A DNA stretch of 64,000 bases from Microbacterium resistens NBRC 103078. Lineage in GTDB: Bacteria > Actinomycetota > Actinomycetes > Actinomycetales > Microbacteriaceae. The stretch is from positions 1-64,000 of the forward strand of contig NZ_BCRA01000017.1 of the NCBI RefSeq assembly GCF_001552355.1. Reading direction: 5' to 3'. The translations under genes were made by a program, and so were the position numbers. Positions 1-9,511 of this stretch are shown here, piece after piece. Within the stretch, counting starts at the first letter, position 1. The number at the start of each line of letters is the position of its first letter. The notes beneath the pieces are model-generated. The model worked only from the letters and a program-made list of their open reading frames with translations. It searched no databases and was not told where the DNA came from.

Positions 1-261
1 GGCATGCGCCGGGCGCTCGAGGAGATCGGGACGCTCGGGCTCCCGCCCGACGCGGTCCTCGGCCCCGTTCCCGTCGAGGAGGACGGCGAGACGGACCGCG
101 AGCGCGCCCTCGTGCGTTTCCCGTACGCCGACGGCAGTCGGGTCGCGACGACCCTGCGGGCCGCGGTGGTCGCCGAGGCGACCGGGCGACGCCGCGGGCG
201 AGGGCGGACGCCGCGGACTACGCTCTCGATCAGGCTCGACATCACGGAGCCCGACCTGTGA
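1..261 (+). CDS. priA: Primosomal protein N' (PriA), C-terminal end only
   Basis: Only the last 86 codons are present; the gene begins before the window and ends at the TGA 259-261. The fragment has no diagnostic motif on its own. The call rests on position immediately upstream of fmt and rsmB, where actinobacteria carry priA, and on an Arg-rich C-terminus closing in a hydrophobic beta strand (TLSIRLDITEPDL). PriA reloads the replisome at stalled forks; actinobacterial forms often lack the helicase motifs, which cannot be checked here. The stop sits 62 bp before the fmt start. Confidence 0.6.
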   Translation, partial: GMRRALEEIGTLGLPPDAVLGPVPVEEDGETDRERALVRFPYADGSRVATTLRAAVVAEATGRRRGRGRTPRTTLSIRLDITEPDL

Positions 262-323
262 GCGCCGCCTCCGCCGTCGTCCGCTCGCCGGATTCCCCTC
301 GTCCCTTCCGGAAGGAACCTCTG

Positions 324-1238
324 ATGCGTCTCGTCTTCGCCGGAACACCCGAAGCGGCCGTGCCGACCCTGCGACGCCTGGCGGGCGAGCACGAGGTGGT
401 CGCGGTCGTCACGCGGCCGGACGCACCGCTCGGGCGCAAGCGCGTCCTCACGCCGTCACCGGTCGCGGCGGCCGCGGAGGAGCTCGGCCTCCCCGTGATC
501 AGGGCGGCGAGGCTCGACGACGAGGCGACGGCGCGCATCGCGGGTCTGGCTCCGGAACTCGGCGTGATCGTCGCGTACGGCGGCCTCGTGCGCGAGCCCC
601 TGCTCTCGACGCCGACGGCGGGATGGATCAACCTGCACTTCTCGATCCTTCCGCGCTGGCGCGGCGCGGCGCCGGTGCAGCGCGCGCTCATCGCCGGCGA
701 CCCGGAGCTCGGTGCCAGCGTGTTCCAGCTGGTCCCGGCCCTGGATGCGGGGGACATCTTCGCGGCGCGGACCTTCCCGGTCCCGCCGGACGCGACGGCC
801 GACGAGGCATTGGCGTCGCTCGCGCGCGACGGCGCAGGTCTGGTCAGCGAGGTGGTGACCTCGATCGCGGAGGGATCGGCGAAGGCGGAGGCGCAGCAGG
901 GGGAGCCGACGACAGCCGCCAAGCTCGATCTCTCGGACGGCCTGCTCGACTGGACGCGCCCGGCCGAGGAGGTGTTCGCTCGCTACCGGGGCGTGACCTC
1001 CGAGCCCGGAGCGCACACGCTCGTGGCGGGCGTGCCGGTGAAGGTCCGCGAACTGCGCCGTGCGGCGGGCGCCGACCGGCTGGAGCCCGGAGCGCTCCTC
1101 CTCCGCAAGGACGGCGTCCTCGTCGGGACCGCCACCGATCCGCTCCTGCTGACGCGCGTCCAGCCTGCGGGCAAGGCCGCGATGGCCGCGCCGGACTGGT
1201 TCCGCGGTCTGCGCACGGATGCGAGGGCCGGCGCGTGA
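324..1238 (+). CDS. fmt: Methionyl-tRNA formyltransferase
   Basis: This 304-residue protein has the length and architecture of Fmt, which formylates initiator Met-tRNA using 10-formyl-tetrahydrofolate. The N-terminus (MRLVFAGTPE) is the Rossmann start. Catalytic Asn103 and His105 lie in WINLHFSILPRWRG and the catalytic Asp is in ALDAGD near residue 141. A C-terminal OB-like domain follows from about residue 205. The ATG at 324 is chosen because GGAAGGAA lies 6-13 bases upstream and the protein then starts directly at the first beta strand. The stop overlaps the GTG of rsmB by 3 bases, so the two genes are probably translationally coupled. Confidence 0.95.
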   Translation: MRLVFAGTPEAAVPTLRRLAGEHEVVAVVTRPDAPLGRKRVLTPSPVAAAAEELGLPVIRAARLDDEATARIAGLAPELGVIVAYGGLVREPLLSTPTAGWINLHFSILPRWRGAAPVQRALIAGDPELGASVFQLVPALDAGDIFAARTFPVPPDATADEALASLARDGAGLVSEVVTSIAEGSAKAEAQQGEPTTAAKLDLSDGLLDWTRPAEEVFARYRGVTSEPGAHTLVAGVPVKVRELRRAAGADRLEPGALLLRKDGVLVGTATDPLLLTRVQPAGKAAMAAPDWFRGLRTDARAGA

Positions 1239-2716
1239 GCGACCGCGACGGACGTTCCTCCCGCCGCTCGCGAGCCCGGGACTCGGCCCGTCCGGCCGGC
1301 GCGACGCCGGCCGGACGCACGAGCGCGGGACGAAACCCGCGCAGGGAGCAGGCGCGGGATGTCCAGCCGGCCCGCCGCGTCGCGTACGACGTGCTGAGGG
1401 CCGTGAGCGACTCGGACGCGTACGCCAACCTGCTGCTTCCCGCCGCGATCCGCGAGGCGGGCCTGTCCGCGCAGGACGCGGGCCTGGCCACGGAACTGGC
1501 CTACGGGACCCTCCGCCGCCGGGGGACGTACGACGCGGTCATCGCGCACGCGGCGGATCGGCCCGTCACCGAGATCGACCCCGCCGTGCTCGACGCGCTG
1601 CGCCTGGGCGCCCACCAGCTCCTCGGGACGCGGGTGGCCCGGCACGCGGCCGTGAACGAGTCGGTCACCCTCGTCGCGGGCGCGGCCGGGCGGGGAGCAG
1701 CGGGGTTCGCCAACGCCGTGCTGCGGCGCATCGGCGGACGCGACGCGGCGGAGTGGGAGGCGGAACTGGATCGCACCGCACGCTCCGACGACGAGCGCCT
1801 GGGACTGCGCAGCGCCCACCCGGTGTGGATCATCCGGGCGTTGCGCCGCGCGCTGGCGGCGGAAGGACGGGCACAGGAGCTGCCGGCTCTCCTGGACGCG
1901 GACAACGCCGCGCCGGAGGTGACGCTGGTGGCCCTGCCCGGGCTCGCCGAACCGCAGGAGCCGCGGCGCCCGTACGCCCCGACCGCGTTCGCCTCCCCGG
2001 GCGGCGATCCCGCGTCCGTGGTCCAGGAGCATGACGGGCGCGTCCGCGTGCAGGACGAGGGGTCCCAGCTCGTCGCCCTGGCTCTCGTCGAAGCAGCGCC
2101 GGTGCGGACGGGGGAGCGCTGGCTCGACCTGTGCGCCGGTCCCGGCGGCAAGACGGCCCTGCTCGCGGCGGAGGCCCTCCGCCGCGGCGCCTCGCTCGAG
2201 GCCAACGAGGTGGTCCCCGCCCGCGCGGGCCTGGTCCGCCGCGCGCTGCGGCCCATCCCCGCGGAGATCCCCGTCGCGGAGGAGGACGGGCGCGTCCTCG
2301 CCGCGCACCGCCCGGGGGCCTACGACCGGATCCTCGTCGACGCGCCGTGCACGGGCCTCGGCGCGTTGCGCCGCCGGCCGGAGGCGCGCTGGCGGAAGAC
2401 GCCCGCCGACGTCGGGGAGCTCGTGGACCTGCAGGCGGAACTGCTGTCGTCGGCGCTGGACGCGCTCGCCCCGGGCGGGATCGTCGCGTACGTGACGTGC
2501 TCGCCGCACCTCGCCGAGACCGCCGGCGTCGTCGAGGAGGTCCTGCGCCGACGCGAGGACATCGACGAGCTCGACGCGCGTGCGGTCGTGCGAGCGGTGT
2601 CCCGGTCGCCGATCGACCTGCCCGAGCCCGCGTCCGGCCGGGGGCACGTCCAGCTCTGGCCCCACCGTCACGGCACGGACGCCATGTTCCTGGCGCTCCT
2701 GCGAAAGCGCGCCTGA
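1235..2716 (+). CDS. rsmB: 16S rRNA (cytosine-C5) methyltransferase, RsmB/NOL1 family
   Basis: The 493-residue protein joins an N-terminal NusB-like RNA-binding domain (about 45-190) to a C-terminal SAM-dependent methyltransferase domain. Visible motifs are the SAM loop DLCAGPGGKT (about 297-306), the catalytic-Cys motif DAPCTGLG and the second Cys motif YVTCSPH. RsmB methylates C967 of 16S rRNA in E. coli. The first 40 residues are Arg/Ser/Gly-rich and probably disordered, as in other actinobacterial versions. The GTG start overlaps the fmt stop (GTGAGC). The fmt-rsmB-rpe order is common in Actinobacteria. Confidence 0.93.
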   Translation: MSDRDGRSSRRSRARDSARPAGATPAGRTSAGRNPRREQARDVQPARRVAYDVLRAVSDSDAYANLLLPAAIREAGLSAQDAGLATELAYGTLRRRGTYDAVIAHAADRPVTEIDPAVLDALRLGAHQLLGTRVARHAAVNESVTLVAGAAGRGAAGFANAVLRRIGGRDAAEWEAELDRTARSDDERLGLRSAHPVWIIRALRRALAAEGRAQELPALLDADNAAPEVTLVALPGLAEPQEPRRPYAPTAFASPGGDPASVVQEHDGRVRVQDEGSQLVALALVEAAPVRTGERWLDLCAGPGGKTALLAAEALRRGASLEANEVVPARAGLVRRALRPIPAEIPVAEEDGRVLAAHRPGAYDRILVDAPCTGLGALRRRPEARWRKTPADVGELVDLQAELLSSALDALAPGGIVAYVTCSPHLAETAGVVEEVLRRREDIDELDARAVVRAVSRSPIDLPEPASGRGHVQLWPHRHGTDAMFLALLRKRA

Positions 2717-2763
2717 CGCGCGACCGCGCGTGCGCGGCGGCCGGTCGAGGGAGCGTCCACCCG

Positions 2764-2769
2764 GATAAT
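2764..2769 (+). promoter_or_regulatory. Candidate -10 box of rpe (leaderless)
   Basis: GATAAT ends 6 nt before the rpe ATG, so the transcript would start at or next to the start codon. No convincing -35 element is visible. Confidence 0.45.
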
Positions 2770-2775
2770 GGGGGC

Positions 2776-3477
2776 ATGGCCTCTCCGATCGACGCGTCCG
2801 ACCTGCCCGCCGCTCCGCGGATCAACCCGAGCATCCTCGCCGCCGACTTCGTCAACATGCAGGCGGAGCTCGCCAGGATCGCGACCGCGGACTTCGCCCA
2901 CGTCGACGTGATGGACAACCACTTCGTCCCGAACCTCACCTTCGGTCCGCAGATGGTCGAGCGGATCCAGGCGACGAGCCCGATCCCGCTGGACGTCCAT
3001 CTGATGATCACGGATCCGGACCGCTGGGCACCGGGATACGCGGAGCTGGGCGCCGCGAGCGTCACGTTCCACCTCGAGGCCGCGCACGATCCGGTCGCCC
3101 TCGCCCGGACGCTGCGGGGGATCGGCGCGCGCGCGGGCGTGGCAATCAAGCCCGGCACCGCGGGGGAGCCGCTCTACGACATCCTGGACGAGTTCGATCA
3201 GATCCTCGTGATGACCGTCGAGCCGGGATTCGGCGGCCAGGGCTTCATGCCCGAGACGATGCCGAAGCTTGCCGCCCTCGTCGCCGAGGCGCGGCGGCGT
3301 GGCTCGGACGTCTGGTTCCAGGTGGACGGGGGCATCTCCGACGCCACCATCGCACAGGCCGCGGCCGCGGGCGCCGACACCTTCGTGGCGGGCTCCGCCG
3401 TCTACGGGCAGAAGGACGTCGAGGCTGCCGTCACGCGGCTCCGGGAGCTCGCACGAGCCGGTAGCCTGGACGGGTGA
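2776..3477 (+). CDS. rpe: Ribulose-phosphate 3-epimerase
   Basis: The 233-residue TIM-barrel protein interconverts ribulose 5-phosphate and xylulose 5-phosphate in the pentose phosphate pathway. Signature elements are [10 protein letters not shown] at the N-terminus, [12 protein letters not shown] with metal ligands, [16 protein letters not shown] (phosphate-binding loop) and QVDGGIS carrying the catalytic Asp. The extra 14 N-terminal residues compared with E. coli Rpe are usual in Actinobacteria. The ATG is supported by the -10 box 6 nt upstream. The last bases overlap the hisE GTG by 4 nt. Confidence 0.95.
   Translation: MASPIDASDLPAAPRINPSILAADFVNMQAELARIATADFAHVDVMDNHFVPNLTFGPQMVERIQATSPIPLDVHLMITDPDRWAPGYAELGAASVTFHLEAAHDPVALARTLRGIGARAGVAIKPGTAGEPLYDILDEFDQILVMTVEPGFGGQGFMPETMPKLAALVAEARRRGSDVWFQVDGGISDATIAQAAAAGADTFVAGSAVYGQKDVEAAVTRLRELARAGSLDG
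3462..3467 (+). promoter_or_regulatory. Candidate internal -10 box for hisE
   Basis: TAGCCT lies inside the 3' end of rpe, 6 nt before the hisE GTG. It matches the leaderless spacing seen at many other starts in this window and would give the his genes their own promoter. Confidence 0.45.
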
Positions 3478-3737
3478 AGACCTTCGACGACCTTTTCGCC
3501 GAGCTCAGCCGGAAGGCTGCGGAGCGCCCCGAGGGTTCCGGCACGGTCCGCGAACTCGACGCGGGCGTCCATGCGATCGGCAAGAAGATCGTCGAGGAGG
3601 CGGCCGAGGTCTGGATGGCCGCCGAGTACGAGAGCGACGACGCCGCTGCCGAGGAGATCTCGCAGCTGCTCTACCACCTTCAGGTGCTGATGATCGCGAA
3701 GGGGCTGAGCACCGAGGACGTGTACCGACATCTCTGA
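3474..3737 (+). CDS. hisE: Phosphoribosyl-ATP pyrophosphatase
   Basis: HisE catalyses the second step of histidine synthesis, removing pyrophosphate from phosphoribosyl-ATP. The protein has 87 residues, the normal size of the stand-alone actinobacterial form. It is an all-alpha MazG-like fold with the metal-binding pattern [14 protein letters not shown] followed by [14 protein letters not shown]. It starts at a GTG overlapping the rpe stop and is followed 40 bp later by hisG. A possible promoter of its own lies at the end of rpe. Confidence 0.94.
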   Translation: MKTFDDLFAELSRKAAERPEGSGTVRELDAGVHAIGKKIVEEAAEVWMAAEYESDDAAAEEISQLLYHLQVLMIAKGLSTEDVYRHL

Positions 3738-3777
3738 GCCGATCCCGTCCGATCCGCTCCGAAGGAAAGACCCCAGA

Positions 3778-4620
3778 ATGCTCCGCATCGCCGTCCCCAA
3801 CAAGGGATCGCTGTCCGAGACCGCCGCCGAGATGCTCGCCGAGGCCGGCTACGCCGGTCGGCGGGACTCCAAGACCCTGCATGTCGTCGACGCCGACAAC
3901 GGTGTCGAGTTCTTCTTCCTCCGCCCCCGGGACATCGCCACGTATGTCGCCTCCGGCGCCCTGGACGTGGGCATCACCGGACGCGATCTGCTCCGCGACG
4001 TCCGGCAGGAGGACGCACGCGAGATCGAACAGCTCGGTTTCGCCCGCTCCACGTTCCGGTTCGCCGGGCCCCCCGGGGTCTACCGCTCGATCGAGCAGCT
4101 CGCGGGCGTGCGCGTGGCCTCGGCGTACCCCGGTCTCGTCGACGACTTCCTCCGCGGCCACGGCGTCGAGGCGGAGCTCGTCCCGCTCGACGGCGCTGTC
4201 GAGTCCGCGGTCCGCCTCGGCGTCGCCGATGTGATCGCCGACGTCGTGGAGACCGGAACCACGCTCCGCCAGGCCGGACTCGAGATCTTCGGGCCGGTGA
4301 TCATCGAGTCCGAGGCCGTGCTCATCAGCCGCCCCGGCGAGGTCGAGGGCACCGACACCCTGCTGCGACGGCTGCGCGGCGTGATGGTCGCGCGTCGCTA
4401 CGTGCTGCTGGACTACGACCTGCCGGCCGACCTCGTCGACCAGGCGACCGAGATCGCGTCCGGGCGGGAGTCGCCAACGGTGTCGCCGCTGCGCGATCCC
4501 GCGTGGGTGGCCGTCCGGGTCATGATCCCGCGCGCCGGGATGAACCAGGTCATGGACGAGCTGTACGCGCTCGGCGCCCGCGCGATCCTCGTGACCGCCA
4601 TCCACGCGGCGAGGCTCTGA
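3778..4620 (+). CDS. hisG: ATP phosphoribosyltransferase, long form
   Basis: This enzyme condenses ATP with PRPP in the first committed step of histidine synthesis. At 280 residues it is the long form, with a C-terminal ACT-like domain (about 210-280) that binds histidine for feedback inhibition. The N-terminus ([14 protein letters not shown]) and the PRPP loop [14 protein letters not shown] (about 160-173) are clear. A GAAGGAAAGA ribosome-binding region precedes the ATG. The TGA stop overlaps the hisF ATG (TGATG), implying coupled translation. Confidence 0.96.
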   Translation: MLRIAVPNKGSLSETAAEMLAEAGYAGRRDSKTLHVVDADNGVEFFFLRPRDIATYVASGALDVGITGRDLLRDVRQEDAREIEQLGFARSTFRFAGPPGVYRSIEQLAGVRVASAYPGLVDDFLRGHGVEAELVPLDGAVESAVRLGVADVIADVVETGTTLRQAGLEIFGPVIIESEAVLISRPGEVEGTDTLLRRLRGVMVARRYVLLDYDLPADLVDQATEIASGRESPTVSPLRDPAWVAVRVMIPRAGMNQVMDELYALGARAILVTAIHAARL

Positions 4621-5381
4621 TGACCCTCGCCGCCCGGGTGATCCCCTGCCTCGACGTCGCGGACGGCCGCGTGGTCAAGGGCGTGAACTTCGAGAACCTC
4701 CGAGACATGGGCGATCCCGTCGAGCTCGCGCGCCACTACGCCGCGCAGGGCGCCGACGAGATCACCTTCCTCGACGTCACCGCGACCGTCGACGGCCGGG
4801 CGACGACCCACGACGTGGTCCGCCGCACCGCCGAGCAGGTGTTCGTCCCGCTGACGGTCGGAGGGGGAGTGCGCACGACGGAGGACGTCGCCCGCCTGCT
4901 GTCCGTCGGCGCCGACAAGATCGGCGTGAACTCCGCGGCGATCGCGCGGCCGGAGCTCGTCGGCGAGATCGCCGACCGGTTCGGCGCGCAGGTGCTCGTG
5001 CTCTCCCTCGACGTCAAGCGCAGCGATCGCACGCCTTCGGGCTTCGTCGTCACCACCCACGGCGGACGGACCGAGACCGACCTCGACGCGGCGGCATGGG
5101 CCCGCGAGGCGATCGAGCGCGGCGCCGGGGAGCTGCTCGTCAACTCGATCGACGCGGACGGCACCAAGGACGGGTTCGATCTGGAGCTCGTCGCCCTGAT
5201 GCGGGAGATCTCCAGCGTCCCGGTGATCGCCTCCGGCGGCGCCGGCGTCGTGACGGACTTCCCCCCGGCGATCGCCGCAGGGGCGGACGCGGTGCTCGCG
5301 GCGAGCGTGTTCCACTCCGGGGCTCTCACCGTCGGCGACGTGAAGCAGGCGCTGCGCGAGGCGGGGGTGACGGTGCGATGA
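4620..5381 (+). CDS. hisF: Imidazole glycerol phosphate synthase, cyclase subunit
   Basis: HisF (253 residues) is the cyclase half of IGP synthase; with HisH it makes imidazole glycerol phosphate and AICAR from PRFAR and glutamine. The TIM barrel carries catalytic Asp in [14 protein letters not shown] near residue 11, the second catalytic Asp in [13 protein letters not shown], and phosphate-binding loops TVGGGVRT and ASGGAG. hisH and hisA are not in the window. The ATG shares a base with the hisG stop, and the gene's own stop overlaps hisI. Confidence 0.96.
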   Translation: MTLAARVIPCLDVADGRVVKGVNFENLRDMGDPVELARHYAAQGADEITFLDVTATVDGRATTHDVVRRTAEQVFVPLTVGGGVRTTEDVARLLSVGADKIGVNSAAIARPELVGEIADRFGAQVLVLSLDVKRSDRTPSGFVVTTHGGRTETDLDAAAWAREAIERGAGELLVNSIDADGTKDGFDLELVALMREISSVPVIASGGAGVVTDFPPAIAAGADAVLAASVFHSGALTVGDVKQALREAGVTVR

Positions 5382-5749
5382 CCGACGAGGAGAACGTCGA
5401 GACGGTGTCCGCCGCGGCGGTCCGCTGGAACGAGGACGGCCTGGTCCCCGTGGTCGTCCAGCAGTGGGACAGCCTCGAGGTCCTCATGCTCGCGTGGATG
5501 GACGAGGAGGCGCTGCGTCGCACGCTGACCACTGGCCGTGCCACCTATTGGTCGCGCTCGCGCCGGGAGTACTGGCGCAAGGGCGACACGTCCGGGCACG
5601 TGCAGCACGTCCGGGGCGCGCGACTCGACTGCGACGGCGACACGGTCCTGCTTGCGGTGGATCAGGTGGGCGTCGCCTGCCACACCGGCACCCGCACGTG
5701 CTTCGATTCGAGGGACCTGCATCCCCGTATCGGAGGCGAGGCCGGATGA
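5378..5749 (+). CDS. hisI: Phosphoribosyl-AMP cyclohydrolase
   Basis: The third enzyme of histidine synthesis, a zinc and magnesium hydrolase. The 123-residue protein shows [18 protein letters not shown], the Asp-rich metal site DCDGDTVLL and the zinc-ligand cysteines in [11 protein letters not shown]. It is the monofunctional type, matching the separate hisE upstream. The ATG overlaps the hisF stop by 4 nt, and its own stop overlaps the next ATG by 4 nt. That leaves no room for trpE, which usually follows hisI in related actinobacteria. Confidence 0.96.
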   Translation: MTDEENVETVSAAAVRWNEDGLVPVVVQQWDSLEVLMLAWMDEEALRRTLTTGRATYWSRSRREYWRKGDTSGHVQHVRGARLDCDGDTVLLAVDQVGVACHTGTRTCFDSRDLHPRIGGEAG

Positions 5750-6333
5750 GCGCCGCCACGTCGCGGTCCGGCAAGGCCGTCAGCATCCTGCTGATCGTCC
5801 TCGCCGGCGGCATCGGCATCATCTCGTCGACCCAGACGTGGCTCTCGGTGGTCCGCGCGGACGGCGGGGCGGAGGTCCCCGTGGCCGGTGCCACGGCGGT
5901 GCCGGTGCTGGCGCCGCTGAGCCTCACCGTTCTCGCCCTCGGCGCGGCCATCGCCCTCGTCGGCCCGGTGCTGCGCTACGTGTTCGCAACGATCGGTCTG
6001 CTCGTCGCCATCGTCCTCGAGGTGCTGACCTTGACCATCGTGATCCGGCGCCCGTTGTCGGCGGTCGCGCCGGCGCTGACCGAGGTCACGGGACTCGCCG
6101 GCGACGCCGCGCTCGGTCCCGTGGTCGAGGGGATCGCCCCGACGGCCTGGCCGTGGCTCGCCGGCCTCGCCTGGGCGCTGCTGGCGGTTGCGGCCGTCCT
6201 CGTGCTCCTGACGTCGCGGCGCTGGCGCACCGGGGGGCGGCGCTTCGAGACGAGTCCGCGGCCCGCGGACGGTCCCGTCGACGCGGTCGAGTCCTGGGAC
6301 GAGCTCAGCCACGGGAGCGACCCGACTCGTTGA
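5746..6333 (+). CDS. Trp biosynthesis-associated membrane protein
   Basis: A 195-residue integral membrane protein with four likely transmembrane helices (about 11-29, 48-70, 74-97 and 139-161), an alanine-rich extracytoplasmic segment between helices 3 and 4, and a charged cytoplasmic tail. Length, helix pattern and position between hisI and trpC match the actinobacterial Trp_oprn_chp family, found beside trp genes but of unknown function. It starts at an ATG overlapping the hisI stop, so it is probably translated from the his message. Confidence 0.8.
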   Translation: MSAATSRSGKAVSILLIVLAGGIGIISSTQTWLSVVRADGGAEVPVAGATAVPVLAPLSLTVLALGAAIALVGPVLRYVFATIGLLVAIVLEVLTLTIVIRRPLSAVAPALTEVTGLAGDAALGPVVEGIAPTAWPWLAGLAWALLAVAAVLVLLTSRRWRTGGRRFETSPRPADGPVDAVESWDELSHGSDPTR

Positions 6334-6389
6334 CCGCGGCGTCGATCCCCGCGTCCGGCAGGGCGAACGGCTCCGCCCGCCGATCCCGA

Positions 6390-6395
6390 TAGACT
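6390..6395 (+). promoter_or_regulatory. Candidate -10 box upstream of the HGxxPAAW-trpCBA genes
   Basis: TAGACT sits in the only sizeable gap of the his-trp cluster. Unlike most promoters here, it would leave a leader of about 27 nt with a strong GGAGGAG ribosome-binding site. No trp attenuator-like Trp-codon run is seen. Confidence 0.4.
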
Positions 6396-6428
6396 GGACC
6401 GGATCCCAGAGCACGTTCGGAGGAGAAC

Positions 6429-6659
6429 ATGACCAACCCCATCGCCGATCCCGGCCACGGACACTCGCCTGCCGCCTGGACCGCCGTGGTCATCATGCTG
6501 CTCGGCTTCACGATCGGCACCGTCGCGTTCTTCCTGGACATCCCCGCCGTCGTCTGGGCCTCGGCCGGACTCATCGTCGTCGGCCTGATCGTGGGCTGGA
6601 TCCTCGCCAAGGCCGGTTACGGCGTGAAGGGCCCGAAGTACTCGCCGAAGGCGCACTGA
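6429..6659 (+). CDS. HGxxPAAW family small membrane protein
   Basis: A 76-residue protein with the family-naming motif HGHSPAAW at residues 10-17, then two transmembrane helices (about 18-39 and 44-65) and a basic tail ending KGPKYSPKAH. The family is restricted to Actinobacteria and sits beside trp genes; its role is unknown. A strong GGAGGAG site lies 4-5 bases before the ATG. The stop overlaps the trpC ATG (TGATG). Confidence 0.85.
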   Translation: MTNPIADPGHGHSPAAWTAVVIMLLGFTIGTVAFFLDIPAVVWASAGLIVVGLIVGWILAKAGYGVKGPKYSPKAH

Positions 6660-7468
6660 TGGTGCTCGCCGACCTCACGGCCGGCGCAGTCGAGGACGCG
6701 GTCCGACGCGAGCGGGAGCGTCCGCTCGCGGTCGTGGAGCGCGATGCCCTCGCGCGTCCTGCGGCCGCGGACGTGCGCGCGGCCCTCGCTCCGGCCGATC
6801 GCGTCAAGATCATCGCCGAGGTCAAGCGCGCGAGCCCCTCGCGGGGCCGGCTCGCCGAGATCCCGGACCCGGCGGCGCAGGCCGCGCTCTATGAGCGCGG
6901 GGGCGCCTCGGCCATCAGCGTCCTCACCGAGGAGCGTCGATTCGGCGGCAGCCTCGCCGACCTGGAGGCGGTCACAGCGGCGGTGTCGCTGCCCGTTCTC
7001 CGCAAGGATTTCATCGCCACGCCGTACCAGGTGCTCGAGGCGCGGGCGGCGGGCGCCGATCTCGCGCTGCTCATCGTCGCCGGGCTCGACCGCCGCGTCC
7101 TCGCGGAGCTCTACGCCCTGATCCGCGAGCTCGGCATGACGCCGCTCGTGGAGACGCACTCCGCCGAGGAGCTCGAGATCGCCATCGACCTCGGCGCCGA
7201 TCTCATCGGCGTCAACGCTCGCGACCTCACCACGCTGGAGCTGGACCGGGACCTGTTCGGCCGGCTCGTGGACCGCATCCCGGACTCCGCGGTCAAGATC
7301 GCCGAGTCCGCGGTCCTGACGCCCGACGACGTCCGGCACTACCGGCAGGCCGGCGCCGACGTCGTGCTCATCGGCGAGGCCCTCGTCACCGGGGACCCGG
7401 TGGCCACCCTGGCGTCCTTCCTCGCCGCCGGCGAGGGGCGGGCGCATCACGGACCGAGCGACGCATGA
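6659..7468 (+). CDS. trpC: Indole-3-glycerol phosphate synthase
   Basis: TrpC closes the indole ring from CdRP in tryptophan synthesis. The 269-residue TIM barrel shows the catalytic Lys region [13 protein letters not shown] (about 48-60), VLRKDFI, the LVETHSAEE loop, GVNARDLTT with the substrate-binding Asn, and KIAESAV. It is monofunctional, with no fused TrpF. The ATG overlaps the upstream stop. A 31-bp gap separates it from trpB. Confidence 0.95.
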   Translation: MVLADLTAGAVEDAVRRERERPLAVVERDALARPAAADVRAALAPADRVKIIAEVKRASPSRGRLAEIPDPAAQAALYERGGASAISVLTEERRFGGSLADLEAVTAAVSLPVLRKDFIATPYQVLEARAAGADLALLIVAGLDRRVLAELYALIRELGMTPLVETHSAEELEIAIDLGADLIGVNARDLTTLELDRDLFGRLVDRIPDSAVKIAESAVLTPDDVRHYRQAGADVVLIGEALVTGDPVATLASFLAAGEGRAHHGPSDA

Positions 7469-7499
7469 GGCGCCGCGCGACACGGACGGAGGCGACGGC

Positions 7500-8708
7500 G
7501 TGAGCCTGCGCGACCAGCCCGGACCCCTTTTCGGCGACTTCGGCGGGCGGTACATGCCCGAATCGCTCATCGCCGCGATCGACGAGCTCACCGAGGCGTA
7601 CGAACAGGCCGTCGCCGACCCCGCCTTCCAGGCGGAGCTCACGGCGCTGCTGCACTCGTACGCCGGACGCCCGTCGCCGATCACGGAGGTGCCGCGCTTC
7701 GCGGAGCACGCCGGTGGCGCCCGGGTGTTCCTCAAGCGCGAGGATCTCAACCACACGGGGTCCCACAAGATCAACAACGTGCTCGGCCAGGCGCTCCTGA
7801 CCAAGCGCCTCGGCAAGACGCGCGTGATCGCGGAGACCGGGGCCGGACAGCACGGCGTGGCGACGGCCACGGCGGCCGCGCTGTTCGGCTTGGACTGCAC
7901 GATCTACATGGGCGAGGTGGACACCGAGCGTCAGGCGTTGAACGTCGCGCGGATGCGACTGCTGGGCGCCGAGGTGGTGCCGGTCACGACCGGCTCGCGG
8001 ACCCTCAAGGACGCCATCAACGACGCCTACCGGGACTGGGTGGCCAGCGTCGAGACGACCAACTACATCTTCGGCACCGCCGCAGGTCCCCACCCGTTCC
8101 CGGCCATGGTCCGCGACTTCCAGAAGATCATCGGCGAAGAGGCCCGAGCGCAGCTGGTCGAGGAGGCGGGGCGCCTTCCGGATGCGGTGGTCGCCTGCGT
8201 CGGCGGCGGATCCAACGCGATCGGCATGTTCGACGCCTTCCTCGACGACGAGGGCGTCCGGCTCTACGGGGTCGAGGCGGCCGGCGACGGCGTCGACAAG
8301 CACGCGGCGTCCATCGAGCGCGGACGCCCCGGCGTCCTCCACGGCGCACGGACCTTCGTCCTCCAGGACGAGGACGGCCAGACGATCGAGTCGCACTCGA
8401 TCTCCGCCGGCCTCGACTACCCGGGCGTCGGACCGGAGCACGCCTGGCTCGCCGCGATCGGGCGGGCGGAGTACATCCCGGCGACCGATGACGAGGCCAT
8501 GCAGGCTCTCCGCCTGCTGAGCCGCACGGAAGGCATCATCCCCGCGATCGAGTCCGCCCACGCCCTGGCCGGCGCGATCCGTCTCGGCCGCGAGCTCGGG
8601 CCGGACGCCGTCATCGCGGTGTGCCTGTCCGGCCGCGGCGACAAGGACATGGACACGGCCGCCCGCTACTTCGATCTGTACGACGACGAGGAGGGCGGCA
8701 CGGCATGA
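7500..8708 (+). CDS. trpB: Tryptophan synthase beta chain
   Basis: TrpB joins indole and serine using PLP. The protein has 402 residues, as usual. The PLP lysine is in [10 protein letters not shown] (about 85-94), followed by the ammonium and substrate loop AETGAGQHG and the phosphate-binding glycine loop [10 protein letters not shown]. The C-terminus closes with SGRGDKD. The GTG start at 7500 has GGAGGC upstream and keeps the usual short N-terminus before [11 protein letters not shown]. It overlaps trpA by 4 nt, matching the two subunits' complex. Confidence 0.97.
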   Translation: MSLRDQPGPLFGDFGGRYMPESLIAAIDELTEAYEQAVADPAFQAELTALLHSYAGRPSPITEVPRFAEHAGGARVFLKREDLNHTGSHKINNVLGQALLTKRLGKTRVIAETGAGQHGVATATAAALFGLDCTIYMGEVDTERQALNVARMRLLGAEVVPVTTGSRTLKDAINDAYRDWVASVETTNYIFGTAAGPHPFPAMVRDFQKIIGEEARAQLVEEAGRLPDAVVACVGGGSNAIGMFDAFLDDEGVRLYGVEAAGDGVDKHAASIERGRPGVLHGARTFVLQDEDGQTIESHSISAGLDYPGVGPEHAWLAAIGRAEYIPATDDEAMQALRLLSRTEGIIPAIESAHALAGAIRLGRELGPDAVIAVCLSGRGDKDMDTAARYFDLYDDEEGGTA

Positions 8709-9493
8709 GTCGCGTGGAAGAAGCGATCCAGCGCGCCCATGCCGAGGGACGGGGTGCGTTCATCGGATACCTCCCGGTGGGCTACCCGGACCTGGACACG
8801 AGCATCCGTGCGGCGATCACGCTCGCCGAGAACGGGGCCGACGTCATCGAGCTCGGCCCGCCCTACAGCGACCCGGTGATGGACGGCGCCATCATCCAGG
8901 AGGCCACGCAGGCCGCGCTGGCCGCGGGATTCCGCATGCGGGACCTCTTCACGGCCGTGCGGGCGATCACTGCCTCCGTCGACGTGCCGGTCGTGGTCAT
9001 GACCTATTGGAACCCCGTCGTGCAGTACGGGGTCGACCGCTATGCGGACGACCTGCGCGACGCGGGCGGCGCCGGGCTGATCACTCCGGACATCACCCCC
9101 GAGGCCGCGCAGGAGTGGATCGACGCGAGCACGCGGACCGGCCTCGACCGGATCTTCCTGGCGGCACCGACCTCCAGCGACGAGAGACTCGACCTCGTGG
9201 TCGGCGCGTCCACCGGGTTCGTCTACACGGTCTCGACCATGGGGATCACGGGAGAGCGCGCCGAGCTCGACCGCGCGGCGCGGACGCTCGTCGAGCGTCT
9301 GCGGGCACACGGCGCGCACCGCGCGTGCGTGGGCATCGGCATCTCGAACGCCGAGCAGGTGGCGGGTGTCCTGGAGTACGCCGACGGCGCGATCGTCGGC
9401 ACGGCGCTCGTCCGGGCGCTCCGCGACGGCGGGGTCGAGGGGCTGGCCGAGACCGCGCGCGCCCTGGCGGCCGGAACGCGTCGCGCCGAGTGA
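8705..9493 (+). CDS. trpA: Tryptophan synthase alpha chain
   Basis: TrpA cleaves indole-3-glycerol phosphate and channels indole to TrpB. The 262-residue TIM barrel has the catalytic Glu in [15 protein letters not shown] (about 47-61), which also holds the second catalytic Asp, and the phosphate-binding GIGISN loop near residue 212. The family's usual GLIxPDLPxEE loop reads [11 protein letters not shown] here, a mild variation. The ATG is the one overlapping the trpB stop; no other plausible start gives a normal N-terminus. Confidence 0.95.
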   Translation: MSRVEEAIQRAHAEGRGAFIGYLPVGYPDLDTSIRAAITLAENGADVIELGPPYSDPVMDGAIIQEATQAALAAGFRMRDLFTAVRAITASVDVPVVVMTYWNPVVQYGVDRYADDLRDAGGAGLITPDITPEAAQEWIDASTRTGLDRIFLAAPTSSDERLDLVVGASTGFVYTVSTMGITGERAELDRAARTLVERLRAHGAHRACVGIGISNAEQVAGVLEYADGAIVGTALVRALRDGGVEGLAETARALAAGTRRAE

Positions 9494-9498
9494 CCCCG

Positions 9499-9504
9499 TA
9501 GACT
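9499..9504 (+). promoter_or_regulatory. Candidate -10 box of lgt (leaderless)
   Basis: TAGACT overlaps the region just after the trpA stop and ends 7 nt before the lgt ATG. There is no ribosome-binding site before lgt, which supports a leaderless transcript. Confidence 0.5.
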
Positions 9505-9511
9505 CGTTCGC

